From positions 34,740,611-34,804,610 of the forward strand of contig CM056582.1 in NCBI GenBank assembly GCA_029721435.1: DNA of 64,000 nt, read 5' to 3'. Of this stretch, positions 22,414 through 33,074 are shown piece after piece. The position numbers and the translations under genes are program-made. The notes below the pieces were generated by a model. That model was given only the letters and a program-made list of their open reading frames with translations, made no database searches and was not told where the DNA came from. This stretch comes from Gymnothorax reevesii. Taxonomy: Eukaryota > Chordata > Actinopteri > Anguilliformes > Muraenidae. Every line of letters begins with the position of its first letter. The first letter of the stretch is position 1.

Positions 22414-24043
22414 CAGTATCTCACAAAAGTGAGTACACCCTTCACATTTCGACTATTAATTTAGAATATCTTTTTAAGGGACAACGTTACAGAAATGAAA
22501 ACAGAATATATTCTAGAGTAGTCATTGCACAATAGGTGTAGCAGTGTAGATTTACTGCACTGTCCAAATAACTGAACAAACGGTCACTATTTCCAAAATG
22601 GGTGGCAACAAAAGTGAGTACACCTCACCGTCAACATGCCAAATTGTGTCCATAGTGTCAATATTTAGTGTGACCGCCATTGTTGTCCAGCACTACCTTG
22701 ATTCTCCGAGGCATGGAATTCACCAGAGCAGCACAGGTTGTTGCTGGGATCCTCCACTCCTCCATGACAACATCACGGAGCTGGTGGATGTTGGACACCT
22801 GCTGCTCCTCCACCTTCCTCTTGAGGATGCCCTACCGGTGCTCAATGGGATTCAGATCTGGAGACATACTTAGCCATACCATCACCTTCAGCTTCTTCAG
22901 GAAGGCAGTTGTCATCTTGGAGGTGTGTTTCGGGTCGTTATCATGTTGGAAAACAGCCGTGCGGCCCAGTTTCTGAAGGGAGGGCGTCATGTTCTGCTTC
23001 AGAATCTCACAGTACATGTTGGATTCATTATTCCATTAATGAAGTGCAGCTCCCCAGGACCAGAAGCACTCATGCAGCCCCAGACCATAATGCTGTCAGC
23101 ACCATGTTTCACTGTAGGCAGTACACACTTGTTTTGATACTTCTCACCAGGGCGCCGCCACATATGCTGGACACCATCTGAGCCGAACAAGTTTATCTTG
23201 GTCTCGTCAGACCACAGAACATGGTTCTAGTAGTTCATGTTCTTGGACTGGTTGTCTTTAACAAACTGTTTTCGGGCTTTCTAGTGGGCTAGCTTCAGAA
23301 GAGGCTTCCATCTTGGCTGACGGCCATGCAGACCAACTTTGCGCAGAGCATGGCATATGGTCTGAGCACTGACAGGCTGTTTTCCCACTGCTACAACTTT
23401 GTTAGCAATGCTGCCAGCACTCCTGCGTCTGTTTTCTGAAGCCAACTTGTGCACCTGGCACAGAGCACGAGGACTCAACCTCTTCGGTCGACCCTGACAA
23501 GGCCTTTTCCGAGCAGAACTCGTCTTGGAAAACCGCTGGATAACCTTGGCCACCGTGCTGTAGCTGAGGTTCATGGTTTCACAGATCTTCTTGTAGCTTA
23601 GACCATCTTTGTGGAGAGCAACAATTCTCTTTTTCAGATCCTCTGAGAGTTCTTTCCCATGAGGTGCCATGTTGACCCTACAGTGACCAGAATGAGAGCA
23701 TTGCACCTAAAGCACTACAATTTAACCCTTCAACATGTTACACAACCTCATATGGCCCAGTCGAACTGACAAAAGCATGAACATGATGAACAAGTCGCGT
23801 TTCATTGCTTGGTTGACCATTATCAATTGGGGTGTGTACTCACTTTTGTTGCCATCCATTTAGGAAATAGTGACTGTTTGTTCAGGCATTTGGACAGTGC
23901 TGTAAATCTACACTGCTACGCATATTTTACCATGACTACTCTAGAATATATGGAAGTTTCACTTCTGTTGCATTGTCCTTTGGAAAGATATAATAAATTA
24001 ATTGTCAAAATGTGAGGGGTGTACTCACTTTTGTGAGATACTG
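22414..24043 (-). mobile_element. Tc1-like transposon with IR/DR ends
   Basis: Outer ends CAGTATCTCACAAAAGTGAG and its complement are flanked by TA (22412-22413, 24044-24045). Each roughly 210 bp inverted repeat also has an inner direct-repeat copy of the binding-site core: CAACAAAAGTGAGTACACC at about 22607 and its complement at about 23834. This is the IR/DR arrangement known for fish Tc1 elements. It carries a minus-strand transposase at 22658-23670. Confidence 0.93.
22658..23670 (-). pseudogene. Tc1-like transposase, broken
   Basis: Start set at the ATG of MAPHGKELSEDLKKRIVALH. The N-terminal helix-turn-helix (LSYKKICETMNLSYSTVAKV), basic linker and second DNA-binding module run to about 23281. 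The catalytic core shows LWSDETK (first Asp), [19 protein letters not shown] (second Asp) and SPDLNPIEH (Glu), so all catalytic residues survive. Lesions are two TAG stops (near 23281 and 23229), a frameshift near 23000-23017 and a TAG replacing the Trp codon after the catalytic Glu (near 22832). The tail GGHTKY and TGA lie at 22658. The order and about 338-residue length are those of a standard Tc1 protein. Confidence 0.92.
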
Positions 24044-24045
24044 TA

Positions 24046-24677
24046 TATCAGCGCAAATTAGCCTCTATAACACCTGTTTTCACTCTGATCATTCAGTATA
24101 AATTTATCTCCTTATGGCAAATAAATTTGCAAACAACCATATTACTACTTAAATATTAGTAAAAAAAATTCAAGTATTTGCTTTCTAAAATTACATCATA
24201 CAAAATAAAAAAAAAATAAAAAAACTTATTGTCATCTTCCTACTCAGAGTTGCAGAAGCACCAAATTCCCTTGTTAGGTATAAGGATTTTTCATCTTAAC
24301 TTAACTTAACTGAACCTGAAAATCTCATCCGCCCAGCCCCCCGATAAATAATGTCAAAATTATTAAACTAACACCAACATTGACGTGAATATTGCAAGAC
24401 TTCACCAAGAAAGCATGATCAGCGGATGAAATTGAACGCTTACAGTTGGCTTGATTTGTTGTGCACTCGTTATCATGAAAAGATGATGGAGAGAACAGAG
24501 TATGCTTTGTAAAGCATTTATCGCCCACTTTAATAGAAAAACATGATCATGAAAAGATTTGAGAAATGAGCGTGCATAATAAGTATCAGTTTCACGGTAC
24601 AAGCTCTCAAGATGGTCTGTGAAGGTCTTCAGCTTCCAGTCTTTTTGCAGAAAAATGACGAAGCATCAGAAGTAGGG
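24046..24677. other. No recognised gene
   Basis: The first 80 bases continue the Charlie-like repeat. The rest is A/T-rich with short frames and no recognisable domain. Confidence 0.45.
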
Positions 24678-24861
24678 CAGGGCTATTCAATTAGTTTGGA
24701 GCTGGGGCCAGTTCGTGAAAATGAGGCAAAATAAGGGGCCACAAAATATGAGTAACCACAGAAACAAGTTAATAAATTTTCAAAATGTACCAGACAACTT
24801 AACAATCAGTCTAGGTAAGCCGTATCACAGATATTCAATATTTCACTCAGGTGATATCAAC

Positions 24862-25097
24862 TTCGACCAAGAGCTGTCAGGTTAGTTGCTAACACTCACC
24901 TATATCATACCGTATTTTCGCGGGATTCTACTTTCCATAAAAAATCGTTCATGAAGTCCATTGTGGCTCAAATAATAGAAAAGATTCTCTGAGCCACAAT
25001 GGACTTCATGAACAATTTTTTATGGGAAGTAGAATACCACGAAAATACGGTATGATATAGGTGAGTGTTAGCAACTAACCTGACGGCTCTTGGCGAA
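24862..25097. mobile_element. Long near-perfect hairpin (foldback MITE)
   Basis: Left arm 24862-24970 and right arm 24990-25097 are inverted copies about 108 bases long with only a few mismatches, separated by a 19-base loop. Landmarks are GGTTAGTTGCTAACACTCAC and TTCATGAAGTCCATTGTGGC with their complements. It lies downstream of exon 2 of the gene at 25194-25503, possibly in its intron. Most likely a palindromic non-autonomous DNA transposon. Transcripts through it would fold into a long stem. Confidence 0.85.
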
Positions 25098-25193
25098 CTA
25101 TGCTAACGTTATGTTTTCAACCTCTTCACAGAAAAGAGAAAGGGAAAAAAACCATGCCTAAAGACTAAAAAGAAAACACACTTTAAGTCTTAC

Positions 25194-25503
25194 CTCAACC
25201 TGTATTTTTTCATCCGCCTCCGAATTGTTCTTGTTGATACCCCGAAAAGGGGTGCCATCTCGTGGGGTTTGAGACCATTACCAATATATGCCTCCAATAT
25301 CTCACGCGAAATATGGTAGCAGGGTCGGCCTTGAAGTCCTAACATTAGGAAAGACATGGTTAGGCCACTCTATTCTTGTAACAACTACGCCGTTTGAATA
25401 AGGCAGAGTGTTACGTCATGTTAATTCACATACCTTGTCTTTCTAAGATGCCAAAAGCCTCTTCTTCTACTTCTGCAGGTGCTTCTTCAGTGCTTGTCAC
25501 CAT
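25194..25503 (-). CDS. Two-exon helix-turn-helix gene fragment, related to fish integrase-domain (IS3EU-like?) proteins
   Basis: Exon 1 (25503 to 25434) starts with an ATG in good context (A at -3, G at +4) and encodes MVTSTEEAPAEVEEEAFGIL, ending in CAAG before a GTATGTG donor. A 95-base intron ends in ...ATGTTAG. Exon 2 (25338 to 25194) joins in frame as QGLQGRPCYHISREILEAY, then EMAPLFGVSTRTIRRRMKKY, and ends in GAG before GTAAGAC. Exon 2 is a resolvase/IS3-type helix-turn-helix. The same module precedes an integrase-like DDE domain in a large family of fish proteins, some mobile. No integrase exon was found toward lower coordinates, where the long hairpin and hAT end lie. Neither exon has a stop or frameshift. 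It is probably a truncated transposon or retired gene. Splice sites are predicted, not observed. Confidence 0.5.
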
Positions 25504-25679
25504 TTTCCTCACTGTTTTTTTTTTTTTTTTAGCCTGCCTAGCTCTTTCTATCAATGGTTATCCAACGTTTCATACACCAATCAGAATGGGGATAATTAGC
25601 ATATTGAAAATTGGCAAATTGGCTAACAATTTGGCAAACTGTTTGGCAATCTATCTTTCAATCTAATGTGAAATGAATC

Positions 25680-25920
25680 ATTGCAAAACACATTGCATGA
25701 ACTTTTGCCGGAATTACTGCTCACATTATTGCATAAATTATTGCATAAATCATAGCATAAGTTCTTCCATACAATATTGCATAAAATATTGCATACTTTA
25801 TTACAATAATTATTTCAAATTAATTGTCATATTGTTTTGAATAAAACGTGGAATAATATATTGTGTTTTTAATAACAAATTGACTGATAAATGAATGTAT
25901 TGACCAATAGATTGACATTT
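25680..25920. repeat. TTGCATAAA-type degenerate tandem repeat
   Basis: Variants of ATTGCATAAATTATTGCATA recur through about 150 bases in strongly A/T-rich DNA. Non-coding. Confidence 0.5.
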
Positions 25921-25959
25921 AAAATGAAAGATATTGTAATAGATTAAATTAAAGATATG

Positions 25960-26520
25960 TCACAAATAATCCTCCATACATCTAACGTCATTGTGAATGA
26001 GCAAATCTTTATATTCAGCTGACACGTCAGTCAACAACTTGCGGGAAAGGCAATGCTGCAAGCTGGAAGTACAACGGATAAAGTTTATAATTGCCATGAC
26101 AGAGTCCATTGTCTCTTTCAACTCACCACTTAGCTTAGCACACAAGAGGCTCTGGTGGATGAGGCAATGTACCGATTTCAGCTGTGGAGCTGCAGCCGCC
26201 ATCCTCGCAGCAAGCCCCTGATCCCTGCCCGCCATTGAGGGCGCACCTCAAAAAACGAAACAACACTGGAAAATAGAATCTCACAAGTGGGATGTCCCTT
26301 CATGGGAATTAGTCCAAGCAGATCCTCGCGAAAGCACTCCCCATCAAAAAATGCTCGTAGAGGCCCAGCTGTGCAACACCGCTGTTATCCGCCGACTCAT
26401 CCACGGCCAAAGACATCACCTCAGCCTTTCTCAGCTAGTCCAAAAGCGTCTCAAAAACGTCCGCTGCAAGGTCCTCGACTCTCCTCTCATTTGAACTGTC
26501 AGATATTGGAATTTGTTTTG
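25960..26520 (-). pseudogene. hAT transposase fragment (ZBED5/GTF2IRD2-like)
   Basis: Reading leftward, the upper part shows MSLAVDESADNSGVAQL, the hAT catalytic-domain block with its first Asp. Then, after breaks, comes KSVHCLIHQSLLCAKL followed by AIINFIR, and near the end AEYKDLLIHNDVR. These are the ordered hallmarks of the ZBED5/FAM200/GTF2IRD2 hAT group, whose transposase moves elements with 8 bp target duplications. The N-terminal BED finger and the C-terminal dimerisation domain are absent. Frames change several times (for example near 26235 and 26340). The fragment ends next to the gypsy 1 LTR. Confidence 0.75.
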
Positions 26521-26533
26521 TTATGGCCCCAAT

Positions 26534-27575
26534 TTGTTATTACATTTACAACATATCAGCAACAGTAACAGCAAGGGATGACAGACACAGTTTAAAAAAC
26601 TTAAACACATTTAATGAACAAACAAAGACTAAACTACTATCTACAACTAAGACCAAGATTGAACACAACAAAAACAGAAATATTTACAGTCCCTTTTTGT
26701 TGGGGTGGCTTGGTGATGTCCTGGGTAAGGAAAAATGCTCTAACACAGGCAAAAATCCACAAAAGAAACTTCACAGGTCTTGAACAGAATGACAGGTCTG
26801 GTCACATGTATCCCTCTTCTTGCAATTTCTCCTACTACTTCACTGTCTCAATTCTACTCCTTATATACTCTTTTGCAGACCCCACCCACATTTAGACCTT
26901 TTTTTTTTTTATTTTCGGGGACTTGCCCCAGACATGTCTGAAACATGTCCAAACTAGAACGGGCACTCGGTAGAGCGCATACCTTCGCCGACGCCACTGA
27001 ATCCCTCGCCACATAACTCTGAGGACCAATTTTTATTTTTTTAAATGATCGATGAATGACAAGAGTACGATATTTTTTTTTTTACATCAATACGCCTTTA
27101 AGTTCGAAAGGTAATGACCCCCCTGACCTTTGACCCCCAACCGCTAAGAAGGGTATTGACCCCATTGTACCGTGTTTCACATCACAGGATTGGGTATATA
27201 ATTCTGCACATTTTGGCGTTGGTTTCATGCCGATCGGATAAAAATTGACCGAGATATGGCCGAAAGTCGGTTTTGACCTTTTCGTGGCCTTGACCTTGAC
27301 CTTTGACCCGATCAATCCCAAAATCTAATCGATTGATCCTCAGGTCATGCCAAATCAACCCACCAAATTTTATGAAATTCCGTTTGGTACTTTTTGAGTT
27401 ATTCGATACACATACATACACACAGACAGACAGACACACAAACAAATAAATACACGGGGATCAAAACATTACCTTCGTCAGCGAAGTCGCTGGCGAAGGT
27501 AACAAAGCTCCAGTCTGAGCTGAATAAAAAAAAAAAGGTAAATACTGCCATCTAGTGGCGTATATTCACATTACA
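26534..27575 (-). repeat. 3' LTR of gypsy 1, interrupted by another repeat
   Basis: Read on the minus strand it starts TGTAATGTGAATATACGCCA right after a purine-rich tract (about 27578-27600) and ends GTAATAACA at 26534. AAGAGTATATAAGGAG (about 26857-26872) looks like its TATA box and TTCATTAAATG near 26610 like its polyadenylation region. The block 26953-27495 has a different character (TGACCT motifs) and seems inserted. The next bases, AATTGGGGCC, resemble the spacer and TGG start of a primer site but are probably flanking DNA. Confidence 0.6.
26953..27495. repeat. Dispersed repeat with TGACCTTTGACC motifs inside the gypsy 1 LTR
   Basis: Bounded by ACCTTCGCCGACGCC (about 26981) and CCTTCGTCAGCGAAG (about 27472). 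Contains TGACCTTTGACCC at 27124-27136 and TGACCTTGACCTTTGACCC at 27291-27309, which are direct repeats of the nuclear-receptor half-site with 1- or 0-base spacing. Near the right end is a CA/GACA-rich microsatellite (27410-27445). Confidence 0.55.
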
Positions 27576-27690
27576 CCTCCATTCCAAAAGGGAAAAATTT
27601 TGACTCATAAAGGCAAAATTTTTCTTTTCAATACAAAATGGTTAAGTGGACACTTGTCTATATATACATATCATACAATATTCAAATAAA

Positions 27691-27699
<9 letters not shown>

Positions 27700-27727
<28 letters not shown>
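27700..27727. repeat. (AT)n microsatellite
   Basis: About 14 AT units between the RNase H stop region and the end of the gypsy 1 internal sequence. Confidence 0.9.
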
Positions 27728-27730
<3 letters not shown>

Positions 27731-28432
27731 ACACGGGATAAGCAATCAGCAATTACATTGTCTGTACCCTTCACATGCTTAATTTCCAAGTCAAACTTCT
27801 GTAAAATCAAACTCCAATTCAACAATCTCCGATTCTTGTTTTTCATCTTACTAAAAAACATTAATGGATTGTGATCTGTGTACACAACCATTGGCTTTTG
27901 CCCTGTACAAACATAAACATCAAAGTGTTGTAAAGATAGAACCAGAGCCAACAGCTCCTTCTCTATTGTGGAATAGTTCCTTTGGTGGCGATTGAGTTCC
28001 TGGAGAAGTATGCCACGGGATGCTCAATGTCATCAGAGTCACTTCTCTGTAGGAGCACAGATCCACAAGCTTGGTCGCTAGCATCGACCGCGATGGAGAA
28101 CGGTTTGTTGAAGTCAGGAGATTTGAGCACGGGGAAGTGACACAGCAGAGACTTCAGGCGATCGAAGGCTCTCTGGCATGCATCATCCCAAGTGAACTTT
28201 ACGCCTTTCTTCAGTTGGTTAGCTAGACTGAGAGCAATCTCTGCAAAGTTCTTGCAGAACTTGCGGTCGTACCCGATCATTCCAAGAAAGTGGCGCAAAG
28301 CTTTTTTGTTGTTGGGGACTGGTAAGTCCATGATGTCTTGGACTTAAGCTTTATGGGTGCCACCTTACCCTGGCCTATGACGTAGCCAAGATAGGGGACA
28401 GTAGCACAACCAAAGTCACTCTTGCTCAGGTT
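27727..28432 (-). pseudogene. Gypsy 1 reverse transcriptase 3' part and RNase H
   Basis: Continuing leftward from the L2 insertion, the frame begins with NLSKSDFGC and YLGYVIGQG (reverse transcriptase thumb). It continues with NKKALRHFLGMIGYDRKFCK (connection) and FSIAVDASDQACGSVLLQ, where the Asp is the first RNase H catalytic residue. MALVLSLQHFDVYV, VVYTDHNPL and VKGTDNVIADCLSR complete the RNase H and chromatin-facing end. There is a frame break near 28335 and another near 27955 between the two RNase H halves. RNase H removes RNA from the RNA-DNA hybrid during reverse transcription. Confidence 0.88.
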
Positions 28433-29241
28433 GCAAGAAATGTGTCTCATATGCTAGCTTAGCTGAAACGCTTTTACAGCTGGAAGCTCGCGTAGAAACA
28501 CTGCAGAACATTAGGTCGAATGAGGAGTTCATTGATTCTTTCTTGGTCCAGCCCGAAAAGAGTGTCAGTTCTCTTTCTGTTTCCCGTTCATTACCTGCTG
28601 CAGCAGCTTCTTCACAGCGTGATGTGTTTGTAACAGTTCGAGGTAAACGTAGGGGAAAGAAACTTGAGCAGCCACCCAGTCCCTCTCCCGTTAAACTGTT
28701 TAATTCATTTGCTCCCCTCGAAGAATTAGAGCCAGGCGAACGAGTACCGGAAAAGTCTCTAATTATCGGGGATTCCATTGTTAGAGATGTAAGGGTGTTT
28801 AAACCGGGGACCACAGTGAGCTGTATTCCTGGCGCTCGTGTGACTGATATCGAGGCGAATCTGAAATTACTCGATCAGGGCAAACGCAAGTTCTCCAAAA
28901 TTATTATCCACGCCGGTATGAGTGATATCCGATTACGACAATCGGAGATCACAAAGAGCAGTTTTAAGTTGGCCTGCGCCCAAGCTCTAAAGATGTCACG
29001 GTCAGTGACTTTCTTTGGTCCGTACCCGATCCGATGTAGTGATGAAATGTACAGTAGATTGGACTCGCTCAATCGCTGGTTGTCTGAGTGGTGCGCAGAT
29101 AATAACGTCGGTTTCGTGGACAATTGGCGAGCTTTCCGGCGAAGACCTGGTCTTTTGAGGAGGGACGGTGTTCACCCATCTCGAGAGGGCACTGCACTTC
29201 TGTCGAGAAATCTGGCCTACGACTTAAATTATTGTAGTTGA
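28433..29241 (+). CDS. L2 ORF1 protein with SGNH-type esterase domain (5'-incomplete)
   Basis: Open from the truncated 5' end to the stop at 29241 (about 269 codons), without internal breaks. The first 40 residues have heptad-like LAETLLQLEARVETLQ, a likely coiled coil. A low-complexity region is followed by the esterase domain. KSLIIGDSIVRDV supplies the GDS nucleophile block, SKIIIHAGMSDI corresponds to the Gly/Asn block (here GMSD rather than the usual G-x-N-D), and RRDGVHPSREGTALLSRNL gives the catalytic Asp and His. Esterase domains in ORF1 are known from L2 and CR1 elements; their role in transposition is not settled. No initiating ATG is present because the element is cut at the insertion point. 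Confidence 0.88.
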
Positions 29242-29289
29242 CTGCCGACAGCTAAATCTAAATTCCTGACATTCAGCTTTGATAAACCG

Positions 29290-32251
29290 TTGATTAGGTC
29301 AAACCCTGTAGAGATTGTGTCTATTCCTCGAATTCCAATTAAATTAAGAAAGAAGAATCGTGGGGTACATCACAAAAACTTGATTTGCATTAACACCAAC
29401 TGTATCAATCTACCAATAAATAAATATTCTCTCAAAATTGGTCTATTAAATATTAGATCCTTGAATTCTAAAGCAGCTCTTGTGAACGAATTAATCTCTG
29501 ATTGTTATCTTGATATACTGTGTCTCACAGAAACATGGCTGAGACCAGATGAAAACTTATCTTTGAATGAAGCATCTCCACCTGGTTTTATATACACTCA
29601 AAACCCCCGCCTGGGCCGGAGAGGTGGGGGTGTTGCCGCTATTTATAGTGACTCCATTCACTCGGTGCCAAAACTACAGTATAAATTTGATACATTTGAG
29701 GTTTTAGCGATGAATTTTTCAGTGCTGGATACTGGTGCCGGCCCTGCCCCTGATCAGCCTTTAGCTCTGGTGACAGTCTACAGGCCCCCTGGCCTTTACT
29801 CTGCCTTTATTCAAGATTTTTCAGAATTCCTTTCAGACTTAGTTTTAAGCTATGATAGAATAGTTATATTGGGCGACTTTAACCTGCACTTTGAGAGGGC
29901 AGATGATTCTCGAACATCCGCATTCACTAACATTTTGGAGTCAGTCGGCTTCGCTCAGAGTGTTGCTGGCCCAACTCATTTTCATGGTCATACTTTAGAC
30001 CTGATCTTAAGCTTTGGCATTAACATTGGGCAGGTCTGGATTCATTCACATAATCCCAGTTTGTCTGACCATTTTCTTATCACATTCTGCTTACAGTTGC
30101 CCCACCCTGCATTGTTAGAAACTAGGATGTACACTGGTCGTACTTTTACTGCAATAACTTCTACAAAATTCACTGAGGTTTTCCCATCTTATTTTGAGCA
30201 TCCAGTCAGTGCCTCCTCTATTGACGGCAGAAAAGTTTGCTGATGCTCTCCGTTGTACCCTTAATGTAGTCGCGCCACTAAAATATAAAAAGAATACTCA
30301 GAAGAAGAGGCCAGCCCCATGGTACACTGACCAGACAAGGACATTAAAGCAAAAATCTCGTCAACTAGAACGCAAATGGCGCTCCACTAAACTCCAGGTA
30401 TTCCATGGTGCTTGGAAAGAGAGCCTTGTTGCATATAAGCATGCTCTCTCTTATGCAAGGTCCTGTTACTTTTCAAATCTCATGCAGGAAAATAAAAATA
30501 ATTCTCGATTTCTGTTCAAAACCGTGGCGAAGTTAACTAACAGTCATGCTGCAAGTAACCCTCAAATTCCAGTTTCTTGCAGCAGTGACGATTTTTTAAA
30601 TTTCTTTAATGGCAAAATTATTAGAATTAGAGAGAAGATCACTGCTTCCTTACCGGTTTTCGATGGCGTTTCTTATGATATGGAGTCTTCCACATTACAT
30701 ACAAACCAGTTTGAATCCCTTTCTCCTATATCCCTGAGTGAACTAGCCAAATTAGTTTTACTTCCAAATCATCTACTTGCATTTTGGATCCCATTCCCAC
30801 AAAGCTAATGAAAGAACTCCTGCCCATTCTTGGCGGCCCAGTTCTTCACATAATTAATTCTTCTCTGATTTCCGGTATTGTTCCCACTTCATTTAAGATG
30901 GCAGAAATCAAGCTGCTGCTTAAAAAACCAGATTTGGATCCCACAGTCCTAGCCAATTATAGGCCAATCTCAAACCTCACATTTTTATCGAAGATCCTTG
31001 AAAAATGTGTCGCCCAACAGCTCTCTTCTTTCCTGCAAACTAATGAGGTATTTGACAGTTTTCAGTCTGCCTATAGAAAGCATCACAGCACTGAAACAGC
31101 CCTCACTGTTGTAGTAAATGATCTGCTTCTCTCTATGGATAGTGGCCGCATCTCTGTTCTCGTCCTTCTCGATTTAAGTGCCGCCTTTGACACTGTAGAC
31201 CACCATATTCTTCTTCGTAGGTTGGAAAAATTAGTTGGTATTTCTGGACTTGCCCTTTCGTGGTTTAAGTCTTATTTGTCTGATAGATCTCAGTTTGTCC
31301 GGGTAAATAACAAGTGTTCAGAGTATTCCAAGGTTAACTTTGGAATACCTCAAGGATCTGTTCTGGGCCCTTTGCTTTTTTCTCTATACATGCTTCCGCT
31401 TGGAAATATCATAAGTAGACTTGATGTTAAATACCATTGTTATGCAGACGACACGCAGCTCTATATATCCTTTAAACCGGGTGAAAATGATCCGGTTAAT
31501 GAAATTGAAATGAAATTTTCTTTCACTAAACCCAGATAAGACTGAAATATTGGTACTGGGTCCCAAATCTCTGAGGGACTCATTCATTAAGTTTTCTCTT
31601 AACTTAGATGGTCTCTCTGTTTCTGCCAGAGCTGTCGTTAAAAACCTTGGGGTGACTCTTGATTCAGAACTCTCTTTCCAGGCTCACATCAACAATATCA
31701 TCCGAGTGGCTTTTTTCCATCTTCGAAACATATCTAAACTTAGAAAGATGTTGTCTCTTCAAGACGCTGAAAAATTGGTTCACGCATTTGTGTCTTCTCG
31801 GCTGGACTATGGCAATGTCTTACTGTCTGGTTGCACTAGCTCAGCCCTGAAACGTCTTCAATTAGTGCAGAATGCTGCAGCTAGGGTTCTGACTAGGACT
31901 AAGAAATATGATCACATTAGCCCGGTGCTCAAAAATCTTCATTGGCTGCCTGTAAAATTTAGAATTGAGTACAAAATATTATTACTAACTTACAAAGCTT
32001 TAAATGACTTGGCCCCGGAATATCTTTGCAGTCTTCTTATTCCTTACTCCCCACCAAGATTACTTCATTCACAAGGTGCTGACTACTTGAAAATTCCAAA
32101 TATATCTAGAATTACACTTGGAGGCAGAGCATTCTCTTACAAGGCACCAATTTTATGGAACAATCTCCCAAGACAAATTCGGGCTTCAGACACACTCTCT
32201 ATCTTCAAGAGTAGGCTGAAAACTTATCTTTTTAGTCAAGCCTATGATTAG
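29290..32251 (+). pseudogene. L2 ORF2: endonuclease and reverse transcriptase, three breaks
   Basis: The frame from 29290 begins in a basic region, then the endonuclease: LKIGLLNIRSLNSK, LTETWLRPDE, IVILGDFNLHFE, HTLDLILSF and LSDHFLITF, with all expected catalytic positions. Frameshifts fall near 30200-30240, between the endonuclease and the linker, and near 30770 before the polymerase. The reverse transcriptase has [45 protein letters not shown] and catalytic YADD. After YADD an internal deletion near 31510 removes roughly 15-20 residues and shifts the frame. The C-terminal part (31550-32251) reads to the stop. Compared with copy 1 the polymerase motifs are the same, but the lesions are different and independent. 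Confidence 0.92.
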
Positions 32252-32332
32252 TTTATGATTAGTTATGTGTTGGCTCTGGTGGGACTAACTACAACCTTGA
32301 TATATGATATGTTCACGATATTGGAAGCCAGT

Positions 32333-32655
32333 GTTATGTAAATCCATGTGGAACCGGTGGTACTGAGCATGCATTAACGGTGCCAGTGGGGCTTGCTACA
32401 GCCTTAGTCACTGGGGAGGTCCATATGGTACTGGTGTACTGTTAAGCAAATCCATGTGGAACCGGTGGCACTGAGCATGCATTAACGGTGCCAGTGGGGC
32501 TTGTTACAGCCTTAGTCACCGGGGAGGTCCATATGGCACTGGTGTAGTGTTACGCAAATCCACGTGGAACCGGTGGCACTGAGATTGCACTTACACGGCA
32601 CCGGTGGGGCTTGCTACAGCCTTAGTCACCGGGGAGGTCCATATGGTACTATTGT
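32333..32655 (+). repeat. Three 108 bp tandem units in the L2 3' region
   Basis: AATCCATGTGGAACCGGTGG recurs at 32341, 32449 and 32557 (exactly 108 bases apart), each followed by GTGCCAGTGGGGCTTG and GGGGAGGTCCATATGG. The same three-unit array is in L2 copy 3 (56903-57225) but absent from copy 1. Confidence 0.9.
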
Positions 32656-33074
32656 TTAGAAAATAAAAAGTGATCTAACAGCCTGGAATAAGGGCCTCTG
32701 TGCTGCAGGAAGTGGATGGAGGGGTGTTGACTGTTTCCTGACCAGTCTGCTTATAACTTCTCACTTGGCACATGACAGAGGATGGTACTTTTATTATCAT
32801 GCAGTAGTTATCCAGTGCCTCACATCCCTCTCTTCTGTGTCTCTTTCCGAGGATCTTTCCCTCCACTTCCCTGAGTCCTGGACCGTATGAGCCCTGTCCC
32901 TCACCATGAGTGCTGGCTGCTGCTGTCCTGGTCCGATCCGGTCCGGCCCTGGTCAAGTCCTGCACCATCCTCGACTTGCCACTTTCTGAAGCTACCGTTG
33001 CCACTGTTTAGATGGACTTAAATGGAACTCTTCTGTCCTTTCACTCCCTTTTTACTTTTTTGATCTTAATTAGC
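32656..33074 (+). other. L2 3' region without coding capacity
   Basis: Non-coding part of L2 copy 2 between the 108 bp units and the conserved 3' terminal block. Clearly related to 57226-57600 in copy 3. Confidence 0.7.

Larger units (their letters stand above)
24678..26520 (-). mobile_element. hAT element remnant (ZBED5/GTF2IRD2-like group)
   Basis: CAGGGCTATTCAATTAGTTT at 24678 is a typical 3' end of this hAT group, in the orientation expected from the minus-strand transposase fragment at 25960-26520. The 5' end was not found; gypsy 1's LTR begins at 26534. Within the span lie a long hairpin (24862-25097), an unrelated helix-turn-helix gene fragment (25194-25503) and a TTGCATAAA-rich A/T stretch (25680-25920). 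Confidence 0.6.

Noticed and set aside
26521..26545. AATTGGGGCC after the gypsy 1 LTR as a real primer binding site
   Set aside because: It follows the 3' LTR, not a 5' LTR, and continues into hAT coding sequence. Most likely chance similarity at the insertion point.
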